Shown here one piece after another: positions 1-7,216 of a stretch of 13,498 nt of DNA (the first letter of the stretch is position 1; the number at the start of each line of letters is the position of its first letter). The notes under the pieces are model-generated. The model was not told the origin of the DNA, searched no databases, and saw only the letters and a list, made by a program, of their open reading frames with translations. The stretch is taken from the NCBI GenBank assembly GCA_047619485.1, contig JBLHKE010000127.1, positions 1 through 13,498 of the forward strand, written 5' to 3'. The translations under genes and the position numbers were made by a program. The stretch is from JBLHKE01 sp047619485 (lineage in GTDB: Bacteria; Verrucomicrobiota; Verrucomicrobiia; Verrucomicrobiales; DEV007).

Positions 1-942
1 GAGCAGGCTGAAAAGGCCATCGAGCGCGGCCTGAAATTCCTTATCTCCAGCCAGAATAAGGACGGCTCATGGTCTACGAAGGATCCTGCAAAGGGTGGGG
101 GCGGCGGATACGCGATCGCCGGCACCAGCCTCGGGCTGATGGCGTTCATGGTCGAAGGTCACTTCCCCGGTTTCGGCCCCTACGGCAAAGCGTTGGATCG
201 TGCGAAGGACTATCTACTCAAAAGATCCGAGGATTCCCCATCAGGTGCCATGGGCGTGAAAATGTATGAAATCGGCCTGTTCACCATTGCGATGTCCGAG
301 CTTTGGGGAATGACCAGCGCGCCCGAAGACAACAAGAAGATTCAGGTGGCGCTGGAGCGAGTAGTCGAGGTCATCTTAAGATCGCAGAGCCCGCTTGGCG
401 GCTGGCGCTACGCCCCACGGCCAGACGCTGGTCAAGACACGTCGGTCACCGCGATGGTCTTTGTCTCGCTCGCATCGGCGCGCGAGGCGGGTGTTTTGGT
501 GCCGGCCGAAACGATCGAAAGACTGACCGGCTACCTCCGCGATCAGGCCTTCGACGAGCAGCGGGGCGGCTTCGGCTACCAGGGCAAAGGCTACACCATC
601 GCCTGCACCGCCGGGGGCGTGTATGCCGCGCAGCTCGCTGGCAATCGGGACACCGAATGGGTCTCGGCGGCGCTCAACTCCCTGGAAAACGACCCGAAGA
701 TGTTTTCGAGAAAAGACAACGGCCACTTCTACTACTCGCACTACTACGCGATGCAGGCGATGGTTCAGGCTGGCGAAGAACACTATGCCAAGTGGTATCC
801 CAAGATCCGCGACTCGCTCATCACGCTGCAGCAGCCCAACGGGTCGTGGCAGGAGATGGAGATGGATTACCCGCACAAGACGCCGATGTCGATCATCATC
901 CTCGGCACCCCGAACCGGTATATTCCCGTCTATCAACGCTAG
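1..942 (+). CDS. Squalene-cyclase/prenyltransferase-repeat protein, 5' end missing
   Basis: The reading frame is open from base 1, so the start lies upstream; 313 residues of the C-terminal part are visible before TAG at 940-942. The sequence shows repeated alpha/alpha-toroid units with QW-like motifs: a QNKDGSW segment near residues 19-25, SPLGGWRYAPRPDAGQDTS near 129-147, a GGFGYQGKGY segment near 190, and LQQPNGSW near 278-285. These match the prenyltransferase/squalene oxidase repeat superfamily that is abundant in PVC bacteria. Many of these PVC proteins are not hopanoid cyclases, and no DXDD cyclase motif is visible in this part, so a sterol or hopanoid role is not supported. The chain ends in a short tail after a TPMSIIILG segment. 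The next gene starts 91 bases downstream on the same strand, suggesting an operon. The fold is confident; the function is unknown. Confidence 0.85.
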   Translation, partial: EQAEKAIERGLKFLISSQNKDGSWSTKDPAKGGGGGYAIAGTSLGLMAFMVEGHFPGFGPYGKALDRAKDYLLKRSEDSPSGAMGVKMYEIGLFTIAMSELWGMTSAPEDNKKIQVALERVVEVILRSQSPLGGWRYAPRPDAGQDTSVTAMVFVSLASAREAGVLVPAETIERLTGYLRDQAFDEQRGGFGYQGKGYTIACTAGGVYAAQLAGNRDTEWVSAALNSLENDPKMFSRKDNGHFYYSHYYAMQAMVQAGEEHYAKWYPKIRDSLITLQQPNGSWQEMEMDYPHKTPMSIIILGTPNRYIPVYQR

Positions 943-998
943 AATACATATGAAGGAACCACCAATGAACACGAATTGCTTTGCGAAGCGCCTTCCGT

Positions 999-1015
999 AT
1001 TCGTGAAAATTCGTG
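999..1015 (+). repeat. Short direct repeat (ATTCGTG twice)
   Basis: ATTCGTG occurs at 999-1005 and again at 1009-1015, a 10-base period, in the 91-base gap between the first two genes and 18 bases before the second start codon. It could be a protein-binding site or chance. The gap has no clear Shine-Dalgarno sequence. Confidence 0.35.
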
Positions 1016-1033
1016 GTTCTAATTTTTTACATC

Positions 1034-2947
1034 ATGAAAACGATATCCCGAAATTCGATCGCCCTAGTCGGCGTGCTCTTCCTTGGCCTTTCCCAGATGG
1101 CTCTATTTGGGAAAGACGCCGACGTAGCTCTCAGCGGCAACGGTGAGAAATTGCTCGCGGAATACAGCGAGAAGCTGAAAACGCTGAGCGCGGAGATCGC
1201 GGCCGAGTTGCCTACGGTCGATGCGCAAAAGAAAGCGGCGTTTGAAACCGCTCGCGCTGAGCTGGGCGCTCTCAAAGCACCGCGTGAGGATGACGGACAA
1301 GCAGTGCAGAAGGCATACCAGATGGCCAAACCGCTTGCCGAGGCGAAGGCTCTTGATAGCTCTCGGCCGCTGATCGCCAACGTCGCGTCGCTGCTCGGCA
1401 GCGACGTCTTAGACAGCAAGCTGATGAAGGCCGCGATTCTTCGACACGGCACGCCGGCTGGCCTGGCAGAGTTCGCCCAACAGGGCGACGCACACAAGGC
1501 CATGCTCGACAAGCTCTTCGCCGACGAGGCGCTGATGATGCAGATTCTGAAGTCAGGCGGCGCGAATGGTGGCGAGTATGGCGAGGCGATGCAGGTCTAT
1601 ACAGCCATCCTCGAGGCAAGCGAACAGGCGCGTAAGCCGGGCATCCTTCAACGCCTCGCGCTGGGAACTGCGCTCCATCAGCCGTGGCTGGACGGTAAGG
1701 ATAAAGGCAGCGTGAACGGGATTGTCTTTGCCGACAACAGCAACCCGGACGGCCAGGTCGCACGCTACTTGCATTATGAAAAGGCTTACCTTGCGGAAGA
1801 ATTGGACCCGCAGTTCAAAGATTTCAACGCGTGGGAGTGTCGATTCATCACGAATGACCCCTACACCAATGAAGAGCTGACCTGGGGGCGTTCGATGCTT
1901 CGCCAGTTCCGCCCCGACCATATCACCAACCCCGACCAGAAATGGCGCTACACGCGTATTGTAAAAAGCGATCTGCCGTATACGAGCACGCGGCATGACG
2001 ACACGCTGGGCTCGCCTCAGCAACAAGCCCTCGCGTTGGGCGGAATCTGCGGACGCCGCGCGTTCTTCGGCCGGTTCATCGCCCGCGCGTTTGGGATCCC
2101 CTCAAGGCGTTCGACTCAGTCCGGCCACGCCGCATTGAACCGATGGACGCCCGACGGCTGGGTGGTCAACTTCGGCGCTTGGTGGTCGATGAACTGGTGC
2201 GGCCCCCAGGGCGGGCAGGACTTCTACCTCGATTCCCAGGCGCGCGAGCACGAAGAGATCTACATGCAGGTACTCCGTGCCCAATGGATCGGCGATGCTC
2301 TTGGGCAGGAAGATGTCAGCCTCCGAAACTACGGCCAGGGCGGTGGTTTTTGGGACGGTTTAGCATTCTACAAAAAGCGTGCAGTCGTCGAGGCTTCCAA
2401 TCTGGAGCAAGTGGCAGCGGACGCAGAGCTGGCGGCACTGAGCGCGGAAGAAGCCCGTCTGCTCGGCGAGTCGGACCAGGTCCTAGGCGATGCAGAGATC
2501 AAAGAGATCGAGATCCCCGAGGAGGATAAAAAGATTGCCGTCGCCGAGGACGGCACGATCACCGTCCCTGCGGTGGCCTGCACCGGCCCGAGGAACAACA
2601 CCGACAAGGTCGCGTTCTTGAACAGCTGGGATGGAGGCATGCAGATCCACTACCAGCGGCTGGGCCTCCGCCCCGAAATCCTGCGATACACGGTTGAGGC
2701 TCCTGCGGCGGGGAAATACGAACTGACTTTGAATGCCAGTACGGTCTCGAAAGAGTATGAAGTCATTGCCCGGCTCAACAGACGCACGCTCGTCAACACG
2801 ATGCTCCCTTACACCAAGGGGAGTTGGCAGCGTACCGAACCAGAAATCGTCGAGTTGCGTGAAGGAAGGAACACGATCATGCTGACCTTCCGCGCGCCCA
2901 ACCGCGGCGTGAGCATCAAAGAGTTCCAGCTCAAACCGGTGAAATAG
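1034..2947 (+). CDS. Exported transglutaminase-like protein with C-terminal beta-sandwich domain
   Basis: The ATG at 1034 is chosen because it gives a typical signal peptide: basic MKTISR, a hydrophobic stretch to about residue 24, then a charged mature chain. The in-frame GTG at 1013 would add seven residues before it. The product is 637 aa. Residues about 30-110 are helical, charged and coiled-coil-like. The central region resembles the papain-like transglutaminase core: GGICGRRA places a Cys at 339, RAFGIPSRR follows in the usual position, GHAALNRW places a His at 365, and WVVNFG has Asn379 where the family usually has Asp. The C-terminal stretch (about 495-637) reads as a beta-sandwich of the carbohydrate-binding kind, with KYELTLNAS and EGRNTIMLTF strands. 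The gene lies 37 bases before the next one. The transglutaminase fold is likely; catalysis (crosslinking or peptide cleavage) is uncertain given the Asn. Confidence 0.8.
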   Translation: MKTISRNSIALVGVLFLGLSQMALFGKDADVALSGNGEKLLAEYSEKLKTLSAEIAAELPTVDAQKKAAFETARAELGALKAPREDDGQAVQKAYQMAKPLAEAKALDSSRPLIANVASLLGSDVLDSKLMKAAILRHGTPAGLAEFAQQGDAHKAMLDKLFADEALMMQILKSGGANGGEYGEAMQVYTAILEASEQARKPGILQRLALGTALHQPWLDGKDKGSVNGIVFADNSNPDGQVARYLHYEKAYLAEELDPQFKDFNAWECRFITNDPYTNEELTWGRSMLRQFRPDHITNPDQKWRYTRIVKSDLPYTSTRHDDTLGSPQQQALALGGICGRRAFFGRFIARAFGIPSRRSTQSGHAALNRWTPDGWVVNFGAWWSMNWCGPQGGQDFYLDSQAREHEEIYMQVLRAQWIGDALGQEDVSLRNYGQGGGFWDGLAFYKKRAVVEASNLEQVAADAELAALSAEEARLLGESDQVLGDAEIKEIEIPEEDKKIAVAEDGTITVPAVACTGPRNNTDKVAFLNSWDGGMQIHYQRLGLRPEILRYTVEAPAAGKYELTLNASTVSKEYEVIARLNRRTLVNTMLPYTKGSWQRTEPEIVELREGRNTIMLTFRAPNRGVSIKEFQLKPVK

Positions 2948-2984
2948 ACAGCCACTTGACATAAAATTGAATGAGCCTGCTCCC

Positions 2985-5624
2985 ATGAACAGATTTTCTC
3001 AGATTGTTATCGCTTTGCTTGCCCTGGCCAGCGCAGGCGTGTGGCCGTTGCCTGTGATGGGGCAGGATCAGGCTGGCTCGATCTCAGGCGACGAGATCAC
3101 CGCGCTTAACGTCAAGCTGGCCGAGGCTGGTGAGGCTGCGTCCTCGGCCAGGAAAAAACTCGCCATCCGGCGTGTGATCCGTGAAGTCGAGTCGCTGATC
3201 AAAAAGCATCCGTCCGCGCCTAACCGCTATGAAGCCCTGAGCATCCTCTTTCGCAGCCAGCAGGTGTTGGTCAGCTTGGACAACTCGGCGACGAATCGGA
3301 AAGCCTTTCTGGCAACCTGCGGAGATCTTGCGGCAGCGCCGAACGCATACGCGGCGCTGCGCCTCGACGCCGACCTCTTACTGACGCAGGCCGAGTCGGC
3401 ACGACAGGGCGGGGACACTCACGCCCGCTCCGATGCGCTTCGCCCATTGGTCGAACGCTACCGAGGCACCGAGGTCGAGGCGAAGGTGATCCGGGTCGCC
3501 ATTCTGATGGCACTGGAGTTCGGTAATACCAAGCTGGTCAATGACCTGCGGAAGGTCATCGCCCAGCGCTTACCCGGCGAGATGGAGCTGATTAATTTCC
3601 AACGCGACAAGCTTGCGGGCCAGGTGTTTGGCGCACCGTTCATCGGCGTCTTTGAACGATCCGACGGCAAGACCGCGCAGTTCCCGATGGACTTTCTTGG
3701 TACGACGACTGTGCTCTATTGCTGGTCGAAAGAAAATGATGGCGTGGAAGACCTCAAGGCACTCGCCGCCGCGTGGAAAAAGGCCAAGGTTGAGATGAAC
3801 GCCGCTGGCCGGTTCCAGCTCGTCAGCATGAATATGGACGATCTGCCCGATGCTGGTGAAGGGATCTTGCGCGGGCTGGGGCTCGACTGGCAGGCGCTCA
3901 AAATGCCCAAGGGCAAAGACAATCCTATTTATCAAACATATGTCGAAAGAGACACGCCGACAGTCGTGACAGTGAGTCCGACCGGGTATGTCGCGCTGTA
4001 TCAGTCCGGGGGGCGTAACCACGGTGAATATGAGCGTCGGTTGCAATCGATGATGGCCAGAGCATGGGTCAAACCGCGTTACTCCAACCAACTTCAGTCG
4101 GTCTTCTCCGGCGAGTTCCTGGTCATGCCATCCGAAGGGGATTTCGATCCCGCGGCGCCTCCTGAGTACAAGGCGATTGCCTCGGGGGACACTGCGAAGC
4201 AAGACAAGTTGCCCCGCACCGCCGCGTCGATCCCCGAGGACAAACTCCGCGCGATCCAAGCGTGCTTTATCGATCCGCCGCTGCGTTACCGCACGCCGCA
4301 TGATCAGGTCATTGCGAATTATGAAAAAGCCGACTCGCTCTGTCGTGCCGCGATCGCGGCGCACCCCGATTCGCCCGACCTGTGGATCGTGCGCAACCGG
4401 CGCATCAGCGCGTTGATGGGCTTGTGGAAGACGCGTGGCGATCAAGAAGCATTTGCCTCCGCCGTGGCAGAAGCGAACCACGCCGTCGAGAGCAACTACC
4501 CGCCGGGCACCGATGTGGTGGCGCGGCTCTGCCTGGCAAGGCAAGCGCTCCGCGCGGCCGACGCCGATCCCAAAGCGATCATTAAAAACTTCATCAAGGC
4601 AGCGGGGGAGCTGCAGGCGTCCGGCCCAGCACTCACTGCTGCCTCGCTACTCGCGCTGGATACCGGCGACCGGCTACTGCATGATCAGTATCGCCGAACC
4701 TTCTTGGACAAGCACGCCGACGCCCCCGCGATGTGGACCGCGACCGCGTTCCTGCTGGACCGCTATCACCGCTACTGGATGTATCATCCGCCGTTCACCG
4801 CCGGTTGGACGTACGGTCGACGCCAAGGGCACTTCCTTGCGATCGGCACACCGGAAGACGCGCAGCGTACCTTCCAGACCGAGTTGAAAACACTTGATGG
4901 CGAGACGGTCAAGATCCCCGAGTCATCCGGCGGCAAGTGGACCGTGATCTCGTTTGTCCCGACCGCTGCGGGTAACGGGTATCTGCAGCGTTATGCCACC
5001 CCTGTAGCGGGTCGGCCTTTTGAAGATATCAACCTTATCTCCGCCGTCTTGGACGATGATGCTGATGCGGCACGTAAGTTACTCAAAGAGCAGAAAAAGC
5101 CCGATACCTTCCCGACGCTTCTCGTGCCCGGTGGGCTGAAGAACCCGATCGTGCGCAAGCTCGGCATCCTCGCGGAAGACGTCACGCCCAACCTCCTGAT
5201 CCTCCAGCCCGATGGCAGCATCGCGATCGCGCTATCGGGGCTGACAATGAGCGCTCAAAAGGGCTACGTGATCCAGAACGTGATCGAGTTGCACGACGAG
5301 AAGATGGTCGATGAAGCGCTGGCTCAGGGTGATCTCGAAGAGGCCAAGCGACTCGCTTTCGCGTATGCGCCGGTAGAAGAGCCGACGCCGGAGGGTGAGA
5401 AAAAGAAGAAGCCTGTCAAAATTTCGCTCCCGCACTTGCGCAGTCGGGCCAAGGTCTACCTGGCGATGGGGGATCCAAAGGCCGCCTATGCCGACGCCGA
5501 ACAGGCCTACTTGGCGGTCAACATCGCCGCCGGCTATATCAGTATGCGAACGGACGAACTGGAAGAGACCGAAGCACTCAAAATCCGCATTTTCACCGCC
5601 CTGAAACAGGCAGAGTCAAAGTAG
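2985..5624 (+). CDS. Exported TPR protein with two thioredoxin-like folds lacking CxxC
   Basis: The ATG at 2985 begins a clear signal peptide (MNRFSQIVIALLALASAG, then WPLPVMGQ), so it is preferred over the TTG at 2967. The product is 879 aa. Residues about 30-215 are helical and TPR-like. Residues about 222-345 read as a thioredoxin/TlpA-type fold: strand VLYCWS where TlpA proteins have a VLxFWA strand, but KENDGV replaces the CxxC loop; the cis-proline motif survives as DTPTVV (Pro325) before a GYVALY strand. Residues about 410-600 are again helical and TPR-like. Residues about 630-755 repeat the thioredoxin pattern (KWTVISFVP, no CxxC) with the cis-proline motif VTPNLL (Pro735) and QPDGSIAI. 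The C-terminus is TPR-like with a Lys-rich linker. It is the third gene of the probable operon. Redox activity is unlikely; a binding or scaffold role is inferred. Confidence 0.8.
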   Translation: MNRFSQIVIALLALASAGVWPLPVMGQDQAGSISGDEITALNVKLAEAGEAASSARKKLAIRRVIREVESLIKKHPSAPNRYEALSILFRSQQVLVSLDNSATNRKAFLATCGDLAAAPNAYAALRLDADLLLTQAESARQGGDTHARSDALRPLVERYRGTEVEAKVIRVAILMALEFGNTKLVNDLRKVIAQRLPGEMELINFQRDKLAGQVFGAPFIGVFERSDGKTAQFPMDFLGTTTVLYCWSKENDGVEDLKALAAAWKKAKVEMNAAGRFQLVSMNMDDLPDAGEGILRGLGLDWQALKMPKGKDNPIYQTYVERDTPTVVTVSPTGYVALYQSGGRNHGEYERRLQSMMARAWVKPRYSNQLQSVFSGEFLVMPSEGDFDPAAPPEYKAIASGDTAKQDKLPRTAASIPEDKLRAIQACFIDPPLRYRTPHDQVIANYEKADSLCRAAIAAHPDSPDLWIVRNRRISALMGLWKTRGDQEAFASAVAEANHAVESNYPPGTDVVARLCLARQALRAADADPKAIIKNFIKAAGELQASGPALTAASLLALDTGDRLLHDQYRRTFLDKHADAPAMWTATAFLLDRYHRYWMYHPPFTAGWTYGRRQGHFLAIGTPEDAQRTFQTELKTLDGETVKIPESSGGKWTVISFVPTAAGNGYLQRYATPVAGRPFEDINLISAVLDDDADAARKLLKEQKKPDTFPTLLVPGGLKNPIVRKLGILAEDVTPNLLILQPDGSIAIALSGLTMSAQKGYVIQNVIELHDEKMVDEALAQGDLEEAKRLAFAYAPVEEPTPEGEKKKKPVKISLPHLRSRAKVYLAMGDPKAAYADAEQAYLAVNIAAGYISMRTDELEETEALKIRIFTALKQAESK

Positions 5625-5648
5625 TAGTCGGCCATGCTCTTTGTCTCA

Positions 5649-5674
5649 TGTCGCGACAGGCGTGCCCATGGGCA
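5649..5674. promoter_or_regulatory. Two adjacent perfect palindromes
   Basis: TGTCGCGACA (5649-5658) and TGCCCATGGGCA (5663-5674) are perfect palindromes of 10 and 12 bases separated by four bases, 25 bases after the stop of the upstream operon. They may be protein-binding sites or remnants of a mobile element. No function can be assigned from the sequence. Confidence 0.4.
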
Positions 5675-5689
5675 TGTGTTGGCAGCCAT

Positions 5690-5722
5690 CGACTTTACGA
5701 CGGATGAGATGAGGTAAAGTCG
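5690..5722 (+). terminator. Inverted repeat after the operon, possible terminator
   Basis: CGACTTTAC (5690-5698) pairs exactly with GTAAAGTCG (5714-5722), a 9-bp stem around a 15-base loop, 66 bases past the operon's stop codon. No T-run follows on either strand, so this is not a classical intrinsic terminator. It may act in mRNA 3'-end protection or be a mobile-DNA remnant. Confidence 0.3.
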
Positions 5723-5765
5723 TATCGGGGTGGCCTTGTTAAATCGTTTGAGCGGAGGGCGACCA

Positions 5766-5972
5766 CTACGCGAAATGGTTTCCCCAGATGCGTGATGTCT
5801 TCATCAGTACAAAGGGTCTGTCTCTTTGTAAGCGTTGCGTCTCGACTATCGTGGTGAGTTTTTCGACCTTGTCCCAGAGCAAGAGAATGAGGTCGGCAGC
5901 CTTCTCGGGCTCGTCCGGACACATCGCCACCAGCGATTCGCAGGAGGGCCTTGGTGGGAGGTCGGGGTGCAT
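5766..5972 (-). pseudogene. Decayed ORF fragment, possibly an IS66-type transposase N-terminus
   Basis: Read on the minus strand from 5972, this frame gives 68 residues. The first part looks like genuine protein: an acidic CPDEPEKAADL segment, then LILLLWDKVEKLTTIVETQ, with a heptad pattern typical of a coiled coil. Such coiled coils occur at the N-terminus of IS66-type transposases, a weak family guess. The protein-like part stops where the REP-like hairpin at 5808-5830 begins. The rest of the frame (RDRPFVLMKT and onward) is just translated hairpin and flank. The upstream part also appears to lack a credible start. It is best read as a fossil broken by, or adjoining, a REP insertion. Confidence 0.35.
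5808..5830. repeat. REP-like hairpin, copy 1
   Basis: A 9-bp stem (TACAAAGGG against CTCTTTGTA, one G-T wobble) encloses the loop TCTGT. The same loop and the same AAAGGG arm occur in the second copy at 6042-6058. Both lie upstream of a RAYT transposase gene, the usual setting for the REP hairpins such enzymes mobilise. Confidence 0.6.
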
Positions 5973-6000
5973 TCTTCACCGTTAGCACAATAGTTATAAT
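5973..6000 (+). promoter_or_regulatory. Possible promoter upstream of the RAYT gene
   Basis: A perfect TATAAT is present at 5995-6000. A weak -35 match, TCTTCA, lies at 5973-5978 with a 16-base spacer. The RAYT start codon is about 107 bases downstream and the second REP-like hairpin lies between them, so it would fall in the transcript leader. Only the -10 element is convincing. Confidence 0.3.
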
Positions 6001-6025
6001 AGGTTCAATTCTAAGTGTGTTTTTA

Positions 6026-6045
6026 AAGGTCAAAGAAGGTCAAAG
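6026..6045 (+). repeat. Perfect 10-bp tandem duplication
   Basis: AAGGTCAAAG occurs twice without a gap (6026-6035 and 6036-6045) and runs directly into the second REP-like hairpin, sharing its first arm bases. This could be the product of slippage or an insertion footprint. Confidence 0.6.
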
Positions 6046-6058
6046 GGTCTGTCCCTTT
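6042..6058. repeat. REP-like hairpin, copy 2
   Basis: AAAGGG and CCCTTT form a perfect 6-bp stem around the loop TCTGT, identical in loop and left arm to copy 1 at 5808-5830. It lies 49 bases upstream of the RAYT start codon. RAYT proteins recognise short stem-loops of this kind, often next to their own gene. Confidence 0.6.
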
Positions 6059-6106
6059 AAACAAAAAATGCTTGAAATATGGAGATTCTGCTTCAGTATT
6101 TCAATC

Positions 6107-7171
6107 ATGCGCAAAACTCGTAAATTCTTGCTTGGGCTTGACCGGTCTGAGGGGCGCTTGGCTACTGGGAGCCAGGTGGTGCATGTCGTTTCTCGCACGG
6201 CTGGGCAGGAGATTCTTTTTGAGGATCAGGATAAAGAGACGTTTCATAAGATCCTGTTCAAGCAGCTCAAATTCAGTGGGCTGCGGGTGATCGCGTGGTG
6301 TTTCATGGGAAACCATTTCCATCTTCTGTTGGAGATTCCTGACCGAGAGACTGCCTTGGCTTGTCTCAGCGAGGAGGACATCATCGGCAGGCTTTCTTGC
6401 TTCTCGGAGGAACTCTCGACGAAGCTACTGCTCGGTGAGGTGGCTGACTGCCAGCGCTTGGGTAATGCGGCTGGGCTAACACGGATTGCTGAGAAGGTCG
6501 GCAAACGGCTGTTCGATCTTTCGATGTTTATGAAGGAGCTGAAGTTGAAGATGACGCTCGCTTTCAATTTTGCACATGGCCGCAAGGGAACTCTTTGGGA
6601 GGGGCGATTCAAGAGCTTGGTGGTCGCAGGTAATGAGGCGGTGCGCGCAGTTGCGGCTTACATCGATCTAAATCCGATTCGTGCGGGTCTGGTGAAGGAA
6701 CCTGAGGACTATCGCTGGTGCAGCTATGCGGCAGCAGTGGGTGGGATGCGGCTGGCCCGCTCTGGGCTGGCGTCGGCGGTCTCGTATGAGAAGAAGATCA
6801 CTTGGAATCAAGCACTGCTGCACTACCGGAAGTTCATGTATGGCGTCGGGCAGGAGGTGAAGGGCGGTGCTACGCCTGATGGGTATGAACAGTCGAAGGG
6901 TGGGTTTTCACAACGCGAGATCGAAGCCATATGGGAAGAGGGCGGTAAGCTGACACTGGCTCAGGTCTTGCGTTGCAGGGTGCGATATTTTACGGATGGG
7001 GTCGTGCTGGGTAGCCAGGCGTTCGTCGACGAGTTTTTCACGCGGCAGCGTGAGTTGTTTGGAGAACGAAGGACGAGTGGCGGCCGGCGCATGAAGGGAG
7101 CTCAGTGGGGCGACTTGCGTGTGCTCCGTGATTTGAAGGAGGACGTGGTGGTGCCATCTGGGAGTGGGTAG
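6107..7171 (+). CDS. REP-associated tyrosine transposase (RAYT, Y1_Tnp/IS200-like)
   Basis: The ATG at 6107 gives a 354-aa protein beginning MRKTRKFLLG and entering the conserved HVVSRTAGQEILFED segment typical of these proteins. The frame is open upstream to 5951, but that extension (an isoleucine-rich stretch and translated hairpin) looks non-coding. Hallmarks are the HUH motif GNHFHLLLEIPD (His70, His72), GTLWEGRFKS, and AAYIDLNPIRAGL with the candidate catalytic Tyr185. The enzyme is expected to cut and rejoin single-stranded REP hairpins by a tyrosine-DNA intermediate. Residues after about 230 form a C-terminal extension with CRVRYFTDGVVLGSQAFVDEFF, which I recall from planctomycete RAYTs, and a basic GERRTSGGRR stretch. 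The ORF is intact. Two matching hairpins lie just upstream, consistent with its substrate. Confidence 0.88.
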   Translation: MRKTRKFLLGLDRSEGRLATGSQVVHVVSRTAGQEILFEDQDKETFHKILFKQLKFSGLRVIAWCFMGNHFHLLLEIPDRETALACLSEEDIIGRLSCFSEELSTKLLLGEVADCQRLGNAAGLTRIAEKVGKRLFDLSMFMKELKLKMTLAFNFAHGRKGTLWEGRFKSLVVAGNEAVRAVAAYIDLNPIRAGLVKEPEDYRWCSYAAAVGGMRLARSGLASAVSYEKKITWNQALLHYRKFMYGVGQEVKGGATPDGYEQSKGGFSQREIEAIWEEGGKLTLAQVLRCRVRYFTDGVVLGSQAFVDEFFTRQRELFGERRTSGGRRMKGAQWGDLRVLRDLKEDVVVPSGSG

Positions 7172-7183
7172 ATCGGCTGGACT

Positions 7184-7201
7184 GACACTGGGCAAAGTGT
7201 C
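7184..7201 (+). other. Small hairpin between the RAYT and atl genes
   Basis: GACACT and AGTGTC form a perfect 6-bp stem around GGGCAA, 13 bases after the RAYT stop and 16 bases before the next start codon. No T-run follows, and its loop differs from the TCTGT hairpins, so it is neither a clear terminator nor a third REP copy. Confidence 0.35.
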
Positions 7202-7216
7202 TGCGTCTACAATCTG

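Noticed and set aside
303..1006. Overlapping plus- and minus-strand frames within the toroid protein gene
   Set aside because: They lie inside a gene with clear QW-like repeats, and their translations are Arg-rich and low-complexity.
1553..2026. Minus-strand frame opposite the transglutaminase-like gene
   Set aside because: No motif, signal peptide or plausible start; the plus strand explains the region.
2948..2984. Upstream TTG start at 2967 for the TPR protein
   Set aside because: It adds six residues before a signal peptide that begins well at the ATG at 2985.
3570..4544. Long minus-strand open frame (324 codons) opposite the TPR/pseudo-thioredoxin gene
   Set aside because: It is antisense to a gene with a signal peptide and recognisable folds. 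Its translation is rich in Arg, His and Gly with no motif, as expected from GC-rich antisense DNA.
5808..6058. CRISPR-like repeat pair
   Set aside because: Only two copies, very short, unequal stems and no regular spacers; REP-like hairpins beside a RAYT explain them better.
5951..6106. N-terminal extension of the RAYT reading frame
   Set aside because: The translation includes the REP hairpin and lacks similarity to RAYT N-termini; the family-like sequence begins at the ATG at 6107.
7182..7213. Promoter for the atl gene (CTGACA at 7182-7187 and TACAAT at 7208-7213)
   Set aside because: The 20-base spacer is too long, and a start point would fall inside the coding region just after the ATG at 7217.
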